Source: an uncultured Oscillibacter sp.
Lineage (GTDB): Bacteria > Bacillota > Clostridia > Oscillospirales > Oscillospiraceae
Assembly (NCBI GenBank): GCA_902476875.1
Contig: CABSFC010000034.1
Location: 1 to 23,549 of the forward strand
Length of the DNA stretch: 23,549 nt
Direction of reading: 5' to 3'
Position numbers and translations under genes: made by a program. Every line of letters begins with the position of its first letter. Position 1 is the stretch's first letter. The notes under the pieces were generated by a model, which had not been told where the DNA came from, did no database searches, and worked only from the letters and a program-made list of their open reading frames with translations. Positions 6,235-12,738 of the stretch are shown one piece after another.

Positions 6235-7932
6235 TTATTTCTTGAAGCTGTCCTTCAAAGACACACTGCGGTTGAACACCAGATGTCCCGGCTTGGAGTC
6301 CTTGTTGTCCAGGCAGAAGTAGCCCAGGCGCATGAACTGGAAGCTGGCGGGAGCCACGGAGTCCTTCAGTCCCGCCTCCACCTTGCAGCCGGTCAGAACC
6401 TCCAGGGAGTTGGGGTTCAGGCACTCCATGAAGTCCTTGTCCGCCGCGTCGGGGGCCGCGTCCAGGAACAGATCGTCGTACAGCCGCACCTCGGCGTCCA
6501 CGGCGGTGGCGGCATCCACCCAGTGGATGGTGGCGCCCTTCACCTTCCGGCCATCGGCGGGGTCTCCGCCCCGGCTGTCCGGGTCGTACTCGCACAGGAC
6601 CTCCACCACATGACCGGCTTCGTCCTTCACACAGCCGGTGCAGGTGATCAGATACGCGCCCTTCAGCCGGCACTCCGGGCCGCCGGGGAACAGACGCTTG
6701 TACTTGGGCACCGGGGTCTCCAGGAAATCGTCGGCCTCGATCCACAAATTGCGGGAGAAAGCCACCTCCCGGGTGCCCGCGTTGGGGTCCACGGGGTTGT
6801 TCTCCACGGTGACGGTCTCGTGCCTGTCCTCCGGATAGTTTGTAATGGTCAGCTTGATGGGGCGGGTGACGGCCATGACACGCTGGGCGGTCTCGTTCAG
6901 ATCCTCTCGCAGGCAGTGCTCCAGGAAGGCGAACTCCACCACATTGGTGGCCTTGGCCACACCGATGCGGTCGCAGAAGTTCCGAATGGACCTGGGGGTG
7001 TAGCCCCGGCGGCGCAGACCGCACAGGGTGGGCATCCGGGGGTCGTCCCAGCCGGAGACCTCTCCCTCCTCCACCAGACGGCGGAGCTTCCGCTTGCTCA
7101 TGACCGTGTGATCGATGCCCAGGCGGGCGAACTCAATCTGACGGGGATGGCTGGGCAGGTCGCAGTTGTCCACCACCCAGTTGTACAGGGGCCGGTGGTT
7201 TTCAAACTCCAGGGAACACAGGCTGTGGGTAATGCCCTCCAGCGCGTCCTGGATGGGGTGGGCGAAGTCGTACATGGGATAGATGCACCACTTGTCCCCG
7301 TAGCGGTGGTGGGGCAGGTGGTTGATGCGGTAAATCACCGGGTCCCGCATGTTGAAGTTGCCGCTGGCCAGATCGATCTTGGCCCGCAGAGTCATGGCGC
7401 CGTCGGGAAACTCGCCGTTTTTCATCCGTTCGAACAGGTCCAGGCTCTCCTCAATGGGCCGGTCCCGGTAGGGGCTCTTGGCGGGCACGCCGATGGTGCC
7501 CCGGTACTCCTTAAACTGCTCCGGGCTCAGCTCACAGACGTAGGCCAGGCCCTTTTTGATCAGGCCCACCGCCTGACGGTAATCCTCGTCAAAATAGTCG
7601 GAGCCGTAGAAAAAGCGGTCGCCCCAGTCGAAACCCAGCCAGTGGATGTCCTCCTTGATAGCCTCCACGAACTCCTCGTCCTCTTTGGTGGGGTTGGTGT
7701 CGTCCATCCGCAGATTGCAAAGACCGCCGTACTTCTCAGCGGTGCCGAAGTCAATGGTCAGCGCCTTGCAGTGGCCGATGTGCAGATAGCCGTTGGGCTC
7801 CGGCGGAAACCGGGTGTGGACGGTCATGCCCTCGTACTGTCCGCCAGGGCCGATATCCTCCTCAATAAAAGCGTGGATGAAGTTCCGGCTCTCCGGCGCT
7901 TCCTCCTGCATGGTTTTGATCTCTTCTGCCAT
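6235..7932 (-). CDS. glnS: Glutamine--tRNA ligase
   Basis: The 565-residue protein is a full-length class I glutaminyl-tRNA synthetase. The first signature is PPEPNGYLHIGHCKA (HIGH at 51-54) and the second is VMSKRKL (277-281). Between them are family stretches such as LRMDDTNPTKEDEEFVEAI and YPMYDFAHPIQDALEGITHS. The C-terminal half is the two-barrel anticodon-binding region. It charges tRNA-Gln directly with glutamine. Many Firmicutes lack it and make Gln-tRNA by amidating Glu-tRNA with GatCAB, so direct charging here is notable; a scattered distribution of glnS in Clostridia suggests transfer. The start has AGGAAGG about 11 nt upstream. It begins 28 nt after the M50 protease stop on the same strand, so read-through from the protease pair is possible. 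Confidence 0.96.
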   Translation of the reverse strand: MAEEIKTMQEEAPESRNFIHAFIEEDIGPGGQYEGMTVHTRFPPEPNGYLHIGHCKALTIDFGTAEKYGGLCNLRMDDTNPTKEDEEFVEAIKEDIHWLGFDWGDRFFYGSDYFDEDYRQAVGLIKKGLAYVCELSPEQFKEYRGTIGVPAKSPYRDRPIEESLDLFERMKNGEFPDGAMTLRAKIDLASGNFNMRDPVIYRINHLPHHRYGDKWCIYPMYDFAHPIQDALEGITHSLCSLEFENHRPLYNWVVDNCDLPSHPRQIEFARLGIDHTVMSKRKLRRLVEEGEVSGWDDPRMPTLCGLRRRGYTPRSIRNFCDRIGVAKATNVVEFAFLEHCLREDLNETAQRVMAVTRPIKLTITNYPEDRHETVTVENNPVDPNAGTREVAFSRNLWIEADDFLETPVPKYKRLFPGGPECRLKGAYLITCTGCVKDEAGHVVEVLCEYDPDSRGGDPADGRKVKGATIHWVDAATAVDAEVRLYDDLFLDAAPDAADKDFMECLNPNSLEVLTGCKVEAGLKDSVAPASFQFMRLGYFCLDNKDSKPGHLVFNRSVSLKDSFKK

Positions 7933-7960
7933 GGGTCGTCAATCCTTCCTGTGCAAGTTT

Positions 7961-8617
7961 TCAATATAGGACTGTATTATACAAAATCCCAATGGAAATT
8001 GCAAGGAAAATCCACACGTTCCCGGACACAGCGGCCCGCCCGCCGCCGGAGACCGCCGCCCACAGCAGCCCGCCCGCCGCCGGAAGCAGCCACAGACTCC
8101 CGCCGGTGCGCCACATCAGCCATCCCACACCCGCCGCCAGAGACGCCGCCGCGGCCGTTCCGATCCAGCGCGCCGCCCGCTCCGCCGGCGCGGGGCCAAA
8201 GGCCCAGACCGTCAGCAGATACAGCGCCCGCCCGCCGTCCAGCGGCCCCACAGGCAGCAGGTTGAACAGTCCCAGCACCAGGTGCGTCCCCACCGGGACG
8301 GCCCACCGGGCGCCGTCCCGGGCGGTCAGCAGCAGGGCGCACAGCAGGTTGGCGGCGGGGCCCGCCAGAACGGCCAGCAGTTCCCCGCCGTAGGAAAGGC
8401 AGCCGCTGTCCGTCTCCAGCACCGCCCCCAAGACGCTGACGCGCAGTCCTGTGACATGCGCGCCCAGCAGCCGCAGCGCCAGAAGGTGTCCCAGCTCATG
8501 AACGGCGGCGGCCCCCAGCACCGTCGCCAGCAGCCGCCAGCCGTTGGCCATAGCGAACCATCCCGCCAGCAGGCAAAAGCCCGCCGTGACACGGACCGGT
8601 CCCCTAGACCGCGACAT
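7961..8617 (-). CDS. M50 site-2 protease, SpoIVFB-like
   Basis: This is a hydrophobic, polytopic protein of about 218 residues. It has the zinc motif HELGH (about residues 40-44), followed by LLALRLLGAHVTGLRVSVLG and, after further membrane segments, LFNLLPVGPLDGGRALYL, which supplies the third metal ligand (Asp in the DGG motif). This is the arrangement of intramembrane metalloproteases such as SpoIVFB, which cleaves pro-sigma-K during sporulation. I chose the ATG at 8617, which overlaps the M23 gene by 14 nt and would couple the two. No clear Shine-Dalgarno is visible, so the exact start is uncertain; a TTG at 8659 is also in frame. The C-terminus, after three or four further membrane segments, lacks a CBS domain, although B. 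subtilis SpoIVFB has one. Confidence 0.85.
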   Translation of the reverse strand: MSRSRGPVRVTAGFCLLAGWFAMANGWRLLATVLGAAAVHELGHLLALRLLGAHVTGLRVSVLGAVLETDSGCLSYGGELLAVLAGPAANLLCALLLTARDGARWAVPVGTHLVLGLFNLLPVGPLDGGRALYLLTVWAFGPAPAERAARWIGTAAAASLAAGVGWLMWRTGGSLWLLPAAGGLLWAAVSGGGRAAVSGNVWIFLAISIGILYNTVLY

Positions 8618-9584
8618 AATAGATGGGGTTGAGATAGGTGCCGTTCTGTTGGATCTCAAAGTGGAGATGTGGCCCCGTCGCCATGCCCGTCTCCCCCACC
8701 TCCGCGATCTTCTGGCCCTCCGTCACCGCCGCGCCGGAGGACGCGGTCACCCGGCTGCAATGGGCGTACAGGGTGGAGTAGCCCCCCGCGTGGGCCACGA
8801 TGCAGTATTTGCCGTAGCTGCTGCTCTCCCCCACCGCCGTCACCACGCCGTCCGCAAAGCAGTTGATGGCCGTGCCGGTATCCGCCGCCAGGTCCACGCC
8901 GTAGTGGAAGCGCTCCTCACCCTCCACCGGGTGCTCCCGATAGCCAAAGGAGGAGGTCAGCGTGCCGCTGACCGGCGTACAGTAGTCGAAGTCCAGAATG
9001 GCCTGCTCCAGGCTGACGTTCTCCGGCAGGTTCTGGTCGGAGTACAGCACATAGGCCAGCGTGGAGACCTGCGTCTTTTCATCTAGAGCGCCGGATGGCT
9101 CCTCCTGCGGTTCCGCAGCCGACTGCGTCTCCTCCGGGACGGTCCTGTATTCCCGCAGTGCGTCCAGCGCCGCGCCGTCCTGAAGCAGCGGCATAACAGC
9201 AGCTGTCTCCAGCGCCTCGCTGTCCCCGCCGGGGTGGAACACCGCCTGATAGACCTCCTCCGCGGCACCGCCCACATCGCTCTCTCCCGCAAAGGCCCGC
9301 CCCACGGCGGCGAATACCGCCCGGATGTCCATGTTCTGTTCCATAGCCCCGGACAGCTTTTCGCTGAACTGCTCCATGCGGGCGGGCAGCAGCAGCTTGG
9401 CCGCCACTAGCAGGACAAACACAGTGCCGCAGGCCACCAGTTGGATCAGCTGCCTGCGCTCCCCGGGGCGCAGCGGCTCGTTCTTCCGGCGGGCCATCTG
9501 CCGTGCGCCGCCCCGATTCCCGGAGGCCTTCCGGCGCTCCCCTGCAATGGTGCCGATCCTTCGTCCCGCCTGCCGTGAGGTCAT
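8604..9584 (-). CDS. Membrane-anchored M23 peptidase, SpoIVFA-like
   Basis: The 326-residue protein has a basic N-terminus, one membrane segment (about 46-66, LIQLVACGTVFVLLVAAKLL) and a long, variable extracytoplasmic linker. It ends in a LytM/M23 domain (about 205-320). The metal and catalytic residues are all present: His227 and Asp231 (HYGVD), His275 (YAHCS) and His306/His308 (GPHLHFE). The domain could therefore cut peptidoglycan cross-links, whereas SpoIVFA proper is usually regarded as a regulatory, degenerate relative. GGAGGGGAG precedes the ATG. The gene overlaps the M50 protease gene, the same order as spoIVFA-spoIVFB. A sigma-E-like promoter lies upstream. The most likely role is to control the M50 partner in the outer forespore membrane; a general cell-wall hydrolase is the alternative. 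Confidence 0.85.
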   Translation of the reverse strand: MTSRQAGRRIGTIAGERRKASGNRGGARQMARRKNEPLRPGERRQLIQLVACGTVFVLLVAAKLLLPARMEQFSEKLSGAMEQNMDIRAVFAAVGRAFAGESDVGGAAEEVYQAVFHPGGDSEALETAAVMPLLQDGAALDALREYRTVPEETQSAAEPQEEPSGALDEKTQVSTLAYVLYSDQNLPENVSLEQAILDFDYCTPVSGTLTSSFGYREHPVEGEERFHYGVDLAADTGTAINCFADGVVTAVGESSSYGKYCIVAHAGGYSTLYAHCSRVTASSGAAVTEGQKIAEVGETGMATGPHLHFEIQQNGTYLNPIYYVAV

Positions 9585-9616
9585 GGCGCTCCCCTCCCTG
9601 TTCCGGTTTCTTCTGT

Positions 9617-9644
9617 AGCCTATGAGGAGATTTACGGGAATATG
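9617..9644 (-). promoter_or_regulatory. Candidate sigma-E (sporulation) promoter
   Basis: On the minus strand CATATT (9639-9644) and CATAGGCT (9617-9624) are 14 bp apart and end about 33 nt before the M23 gene. The known sigma-E consensus is roughly kmATATT, 13-15 bp, CATACAnT. The -35 fits well; the -10 keeps CATA and the final T. SpoIVFAB is sigma-E dependent in B. subtilis. Confidence 0.45.
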
Positions 9645-9647
9645 ACC

Positions 9648-9676
9648 TTGACATTTGGCGGGAAATTCCGTATAAT
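9648..9676 (+). promoter_or_regulatory. Perfect sigma-A promoter for tRNA-Pro
   Basis: TTGACA (9648-9653), 17 bp, then TATAAT (9671-9676) is an exact consensus. It lies 11 bp before the truncated tRNA-Pro copy and about 217 bp before the intact tRNA. No promoter is evident closer to the intact gene. Confidence 0.92.
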
Positions 9677-9687
9677 AGTTAACGCTG

Positions 9688-9728
9688 TATCCGGGTGTAG
9701 CGCAGTTGGTAGCGCGCTTGGTTCGGGA
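9688..9728 (+). pseudogene. Duplicated 5' half of tRNA-Pro
   Basis: These 41 nt repeat 9891-9931 with one mismatch (C at 9692, G at 9895). They cover the acceptor 5' strand, the D arm and the anticodon stem up to the last base of the anticodon loop (TTCGGGA). Everything after that is unrelated to the tRNA, so it cannot fold as one. The mismatch would also break an acceptor pair. It occupies the position directly behind the consensus promoter where the functional gene would be expected. Confidence 0.9.
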
Positions 9729-9890
9729 GCATCGACTGAGCTATCCGCGACATTCTCTTCAAACTGCCGTAATCCCTTGAAGCACTATGGGAAGCGGTTG
9801 ACCCGGAGCCGCCGAACTACTTGGCAACTATCCTTGCGACCACACGGATAGTTACAGACGCAGGAAAAATCGCAGAACCCAAAAATTCAA
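9729..9890. other. Foreign 162-bp insert between tRNA-Pro copies
   Basis: The insert separates the truncated and intact tRNA-Pro copies. It begins with the reverse complement of TAGCTCAGTCG, a D-arm-like string. From 9773 onward it is open in the plus direction for about 40 codons (for example DPEPPNYLATILATTRIVTD), with protein-like codon content but no start or ribosome site; this could be a broken gene end. AACTATCC (9826-9833) and GGATAGTT (9846-9853) can form an 8-bp stem. No function can be assigned. Confidence 0.5.
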
Positions 9891-9893
9891 TAT

Positions 9894-9969
9894 CGGGGTG
9901 TAGCGCAGTTGGTAGCGCGCTTGGTTCGGGACCAAGAAGTCGGGCGTTCGAGTCGCCTCACTCCGACCA
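9894..9969 (+). tRNA. tRNA-Pro (anticodon CGG)
   Basis: This 76-nt cloverleaf includes an encoded CCA. The acceptor arm is CGGGGTG/CACTCCG, the D stem GCGC/GCGC and the anticodon stem CTTGG/CCAAG. The loop is TTCGGGA, giving CGG at 34-36. The variable region is AAGTC, and the T arm is GGGCG-TTCGAGT-CGCCT. It decodes CCG. A Rho-independent terminator follows 2 nt later. Transcription must probably come from the promoter at 9648, which would give a long 5' leader containing the truncated copy for RNase P to remove. Confidence 0.96.
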
Positions 9970-9970
9970 C

Positions 9971-10008
9971 GTCGTCGCGGACTGCATATCGTTCGCGACG
10001 ACTTTTTT
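9971..10008 (+). terminator. Intrinsic terminator of tRNA-Pro
   Basis: GTCGTCGCG (9971-9979) pairs with CGCGACGAC (9994-10002), followed by six T residues. Confidence 0.9.
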
Positions 10009-10049
10009 ATCAAAAAGTCTTCTCTCACTCATTCCGTCGCTCCTCCTCT

Positions 10050-10084
10050 CCAAACCGAACCCGCTGCGCTGGGCTTCGGTTTGG
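10050..10084. other. Stable hairpin between tRNA-Pro and integrase remnant
   Basis: CCAAACCGAA (10050-10059) pairs perfectly with TTCGGTTTGG (10075-10084), and an inner CCC/GGG extends the stem. There is no T-tract. Purpose unknown; it lies in a stretch (10012-10134) without genes. Confidence 0.5.
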
Positions 10085-10134
10085 TTATGGGTGCAGGCCT
10101 GAAAGTCGATTCCTCGAAAGTGTTCGCCTTTTCC

Positions 10135-10171
10135 AAAAGTCCTCTGATTCCAATGGATTCAGAGGACTTTT
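10135..10171. terminator. Bidirectional terminator next to integrase remnant
   Basis: AAAAGTCCTCTGA (10135-10147) and TCAGAGGACTTTT (10159-10171) form a 13-bp stem. It is bordered by T-rich sequence on the plus strand and gives TTTT at the end of the stem on the minus strand. It lies about 30 bp past the stop of the minus-strand integrase remnant. Confidence 0.75.
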
Positions 10172-10201
10172 TCTTTGATTTTAGTCTCATGTTCACGGCC
10201 A

Positions 10202-10822
10202 TCATGCCTGTGCCTTGAGCTGCGCCAACTCTGCTTTCATTTCCCGGATCAGCATCCCCAGCTTTTCCTCGCATCCTTCTCTTGAGTGGGCGTAGACATT
10301 TCGGGAGCGTTTTTTGCCGTCGATCCACTTGGGTGAGTAACGCCCCTCCCACAGGTGGTCGTTGATTTGGGTCACACATCCGGTGCCCGGTTTGCGCCGA
10401 TCACTCTTGACCGGGTGGAACTCCTCTGTCGGCTTTTGCGGTTTTACGATGCATTTCTCTACTTCCGCTGCTTTGCCGATCCCCTGGTCGATACTTGCCG
10501 CCGCTTCTTCCTGCATCGTGTCGGTGATGTGAGTGTAGATGTCAAGAGTCGTTGCTGCCGAGGTGTGACCGATGATGGCGGACAGCGTTTTCACGTCCAT
10601 GCCGTTTTCCAGCGCAGTGGTGGCGAAGGTATGTCTGAGGTCATGAAACCTTATCTGTTTGCACTGTGCCAGTTCCAGAATGGCATGCATTTTCTTGCGG
10701 CACCATGCTGGATCCATAGGCGTATCCTCCTTGATGCGGGATGGGAACATCCATCGAGAGAACACACCCTTTTTATACTCTCTCAGCGCTTCCAGCAGAA
10801 CCGGCGGCAGGATGATTGGAAA
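10202..10822 (-). pseudogene. Integrase remnant, N-terminus lost at tRNA-Ser junction
   Basis: The frame is open from a stop inside the tRNA-Ser fragment to 10202. Integrase similarity begins at LPPVLLEALREYKKG, directly at the junction; a GTG at 10765 gives a 187-residue product. It retains HDLRH, IGHTS and the nucleophile in DIYTHI (His41, Arg44, His67 and Tyr77 counted from the GTG). The whole core-binding domain, the first catalytic arginine and the beta-strand lysine are gone, so it cannot be an active recombinase. After the catalytic domain is an unusual tail (about 105-187) containing LWEGRYSPKWIDGKKRSRNV. This resembles the arm-DNA-binding domain normally found at the N-terminus of Tn916/phage integrases. 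It is the residue of an element that targeted a tRNA gene. Confidence 0.8.
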
Positions 10823-10874
10823 TCATGTAGGCCCCTAAAGGGTCTCGAGGGTTCGAATCCCGCCACTCGGACCA
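10810..10874 (+). pseudogene. 3' fragment of tRNA-Ser (GGA)
   Basis: The fragment runs from the anticodon stem to CCA: GATGA-TTGGAAA-TCATG (anticodon GGA), a long class II variable arm (GCCCCTAAAGGGTC), the T loop TTCGAAT and CACTCGGACCA. The 35 or so nt that should form the acceptor 5' strand and D arm are replaced by integrase coding sequence. The G-G mismatch at the base of the anticodon stem and an A-G in the T stem suggest decay. This is the footprint expected where an element integrated into the 3' half of a tRNA gene. Confidence 0.85.
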
Positions 10875-10907
10875 TCGGTGAGTCCTTATAGGACTCACCG
10901 ATTTTTT
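10874..10907 (+). terminator. Intrinsic terminator of former tRNA-Ser gene
   Basis: ATCGGTGAGTCC (10874-10885) pairs perfectly with GGACTCACCGAT (10891-10902), followed by a T-run. It begins on the last A of the tRNA CCA. Confidence 0.92.
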
Positions 10908-11013
10908 ATTGCGTATTTGTAAACTTTTTTATTTTGTTGCACGGAAACGTGCAACTTTCATCCTTTAGACGCCTATATGCAGAATCTTGATTTTACATAT
11001 AGGAGGAAAATGT

Positions 11014-11519
11014 GTGTACGAAGTTAAGAAAGCAGGTTATGTTATAGATAACAACGCCTATCATCGCCTGGTTGAAAAGACGTTGCGCACTACTTATGAA
11101 AGCAGACTATGGAAGATTTGGCGGGCAATCGTTACACCAGGGACGTGTTATTACTGCGCATCCATGAATGGCAAATATTCCAACCCCAATTGTAAATGCT
11201 ACATAGAATCACTTTCTGCCCTTGTGGCTGGCACAGCAACAGACACGGGAGTTGATGGCGTAGATTTTATGTCGCCCTTCACGGCGTTTTGCCCAATCAC
11301 TATCTTACACAGGCAGAAGCAAGGAAAGCGGGATGGAATAAGCTGCTCGGAAATTTAGCTGAAACATTGCTAGGGCAGATGATTGGCGGTGACGTGCTTG
11401 AAAATCGTAAGCGCAAACTGCCAGAAAGCCCAGGGCGTACGTGGTATGAAGCAGACTTTGATTATGTGGGGGCTATCGAAATGACTGCCGTCTTCTTTAT
11501 TCTAATGATGGTCTGATGT
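11014..11519 (+). pseudogene. Broken MuF-like / barnase-family RNase gene
   Basis: AGGAGG (11001-11006) lies 7 nt before a GTG at 11014. The first part has phage-head-protein (MuF-like) features: a KKAGYVIDNNAYHRLVEKTL helix, then TPGTCYYCASMNGK and NPNCKCY, a metal-binding cysteine cluster. Similarity then jumps frame near 11280 (TTTT run) to YLTQAEARKAGW, GNLAETLLGQMIGGDV and SPGRTWYEADFDY, a clear match to barnase (its GNLAD, IGGDIFSNREGKLP and GRTWREADINY), including the catalytic glutamate. It jumps again at a five-G run (11468-11472) to GYRNDCRLLYSNDGLMY, which carries the catalytic arginine. It then stops matching; the DHYKTF-type end with the catalytic histidine is absent. The region is visibly more AT-rich than its neighbours. 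No barstar-like gene is present. Confidence 0.8.
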
Positions 11520-11594
11520 ATGACCAGAGGCGGCCGAATGGCCGCCCCTTCGTCGCACCATCAAACAGGCCCTTTGGCACGGGCGGTTTTCGCA

Positions 11595-11626
11595 GAAAAA
11601 GAGCGGCAGAGAATCCTCTGCCGCTC
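11595..11626 (-). terminator. Intrinsic terminator of nucleoside-transport operon
   Basis: GAGCGGCAGAG (11601-11611) pairs with CTCTGCCGCTC (11616-11626). On the minus strand the stem is followed by TTTTT. It lies 17 nt beyond the BMP lipoprotein stop. Confidence 0.92.
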
Positions 11627-11643
11627 TCCTGGATGGCACGGGC

Positions 11644-12687
11644 TTACTTCATGAAGGTGCCGTCGATCATCTGCTGGATGTAATCGGTGTACTTGGCCTG
11701 GATGTCCTCGGGGACCAGATCGCTCAGCGCGCCCGCGGACAGGACGCCGTTCTGCAGGTTTCCATAGAGGACCTCACCGCCGAAGGTGCCGTCCTCCACC
11801 GCCTTGAAGCTCAGGGCGATCAGAGAGGAGTTGTCGGTGACCTGAGAGCCGATGATGCACGCGTTCTGGCCAAGGAAATCGGCGGGCTGCGCGATGTCAT
11901 AGACCTTTACGGAGCCAGCGGCGGTGTTGTAGTCGTCGATGGCCTGCCGGGCGCCGGAGTCCACCGCGGAGGCGTCGCCGAAGAACACGTCCGCGCCCTG
12001 CTCGATCATGGCGTTGGCGAACTCGATGCCCTTGGAGGAGTCGTCGAAGGAGTTGGCGTAGACGGCGTCCAGCCCGGTGACAGTCTTGCCCTCCTGCTCA
12101 GCGACGTAGGCGGCGGCCTCGCAGAAGCCGTTGTACTTCGCCAGGGTGGTGGTCAGCTCCATTCCGCCGATGAAGGCGATGGTGCCGGTCTCGCTCATCA
12201 GGCCGGCCAGAGCGCCGGCGATCCAGCCGATCTGCTGGCCGTCGGGCAGCAGAGAGGTGACATTGCTGTTGGCAGCGGCGGCAGGCGTGTCCTCGGCGCC
12301 GTTCAGCAGCGCGAAAGCCACGTCAGGATACTCCGCGGCGACCTGCAGGACCGCGTCGGTGTACTCGCCGCCGGGGGCGTAGATCAGGTCGAAGCCCTCG
12401 TTGCAGTAGGCCACCATGGCGTCATAGTAGCCGTCCTGGGTCAGGTTGTCGGTGTACTTCATCTCCCAGTTGGGGCTCTTTTCGCAGGCAGCGACCAGCT
12501 CGCTGTAGCAGGCGGTGCCCCAGCCGCCGTCGTTGATGCTGGAATTGAGGATGAAGGCGACCTTGTAAGCGGCTTCCCCGCTGTCGCCCGTGTCCCCGCC
12601 GCCGCTCTGTGTGTCCTTGGAGCCGCACGCCGCGAGGCTGAGCACCATGACAAGGGCCAACAAAATTGCGATCAGTTTTTTCATCAT
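11644..12687 (-). CDS. BMP-family (PnrA-like) substrate-binding lipoprotein
   Basis: The 347-residue protein has a signal peptide ending in the lipobox LSLAAC (Cys21) and a Ser/Gly/Asp-rich linker. The mature domain carries PnrA/BMP landmarks: VAFILNSSINDGGWG near the start, FDLIYAPGGEYTDAVLQVA, the hinge-region QQIGWIAGALAGLMS, IAFIGGMEL and GADVFFGDAS. BMP proteins bind purine nucleosides (PnrA in Treponema, BmpA/NupN-type in Firmicutes) and deliver them to the ABC permease. This gene lies last in the operon, directly after the two permease genes. Adjacent ATG codons at 12687 and 12684 are 5 and 8 nt from AGGAGG, so either may be used. A strong terminator follows. Confidence 0.92.
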   Translation of the reverse strand: MMKKLIAILLALVMVLSLAACGSKDTQSGGGDTGDSGEAAYKVAFILNSSINDGGWGTACYSELVAACEKSPNWEMKYTDNLTQDGYYDAMVAYCNEGFDLIYAPGGEYTDAVLQVAAEYPDVAFALLNGAEDTPAAAANSNVTSLLPDGQQIGWIAGALAGLMSETGTIAFIGGMELTTTLAKYNGFCEAAAYVAEQEGKTVTGLDAVYANSFDDSSKGIEFANAMIEQGADVFFGDASAVDSGARQAIDDYNTAAGSVKVYDIAQPADFLGQNACIIGSQVTDNSSLIALSFKAVEDGTFGGEVLYGNLQNGVLSAGALSDLVPEDIQAKYTDYIQQMIDGTFMK

Positions 12688-12738
12688 ACAATCCTCCTGA
12701 TAATTTTTTATAACAACCGGTGGTCCGGCTATTACCGC

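Noticed and set aside
6106..8265. A 719-codon plus-strand open frame opposite glnS and the M50 protease gene
   Set aside because: It is antisense to well-recognised proteins, has low-complexity His/Gly/Val-rich content and no ribosome site. Long antisense frames are common in GC-rich genes.
9688..9969. Group I intron or intron-split tRNA-Pro
   Set aside because: The insert is only about 160 bp, the second copy is a complete tRNA rather than a 3' exon, and no intron core is visible.
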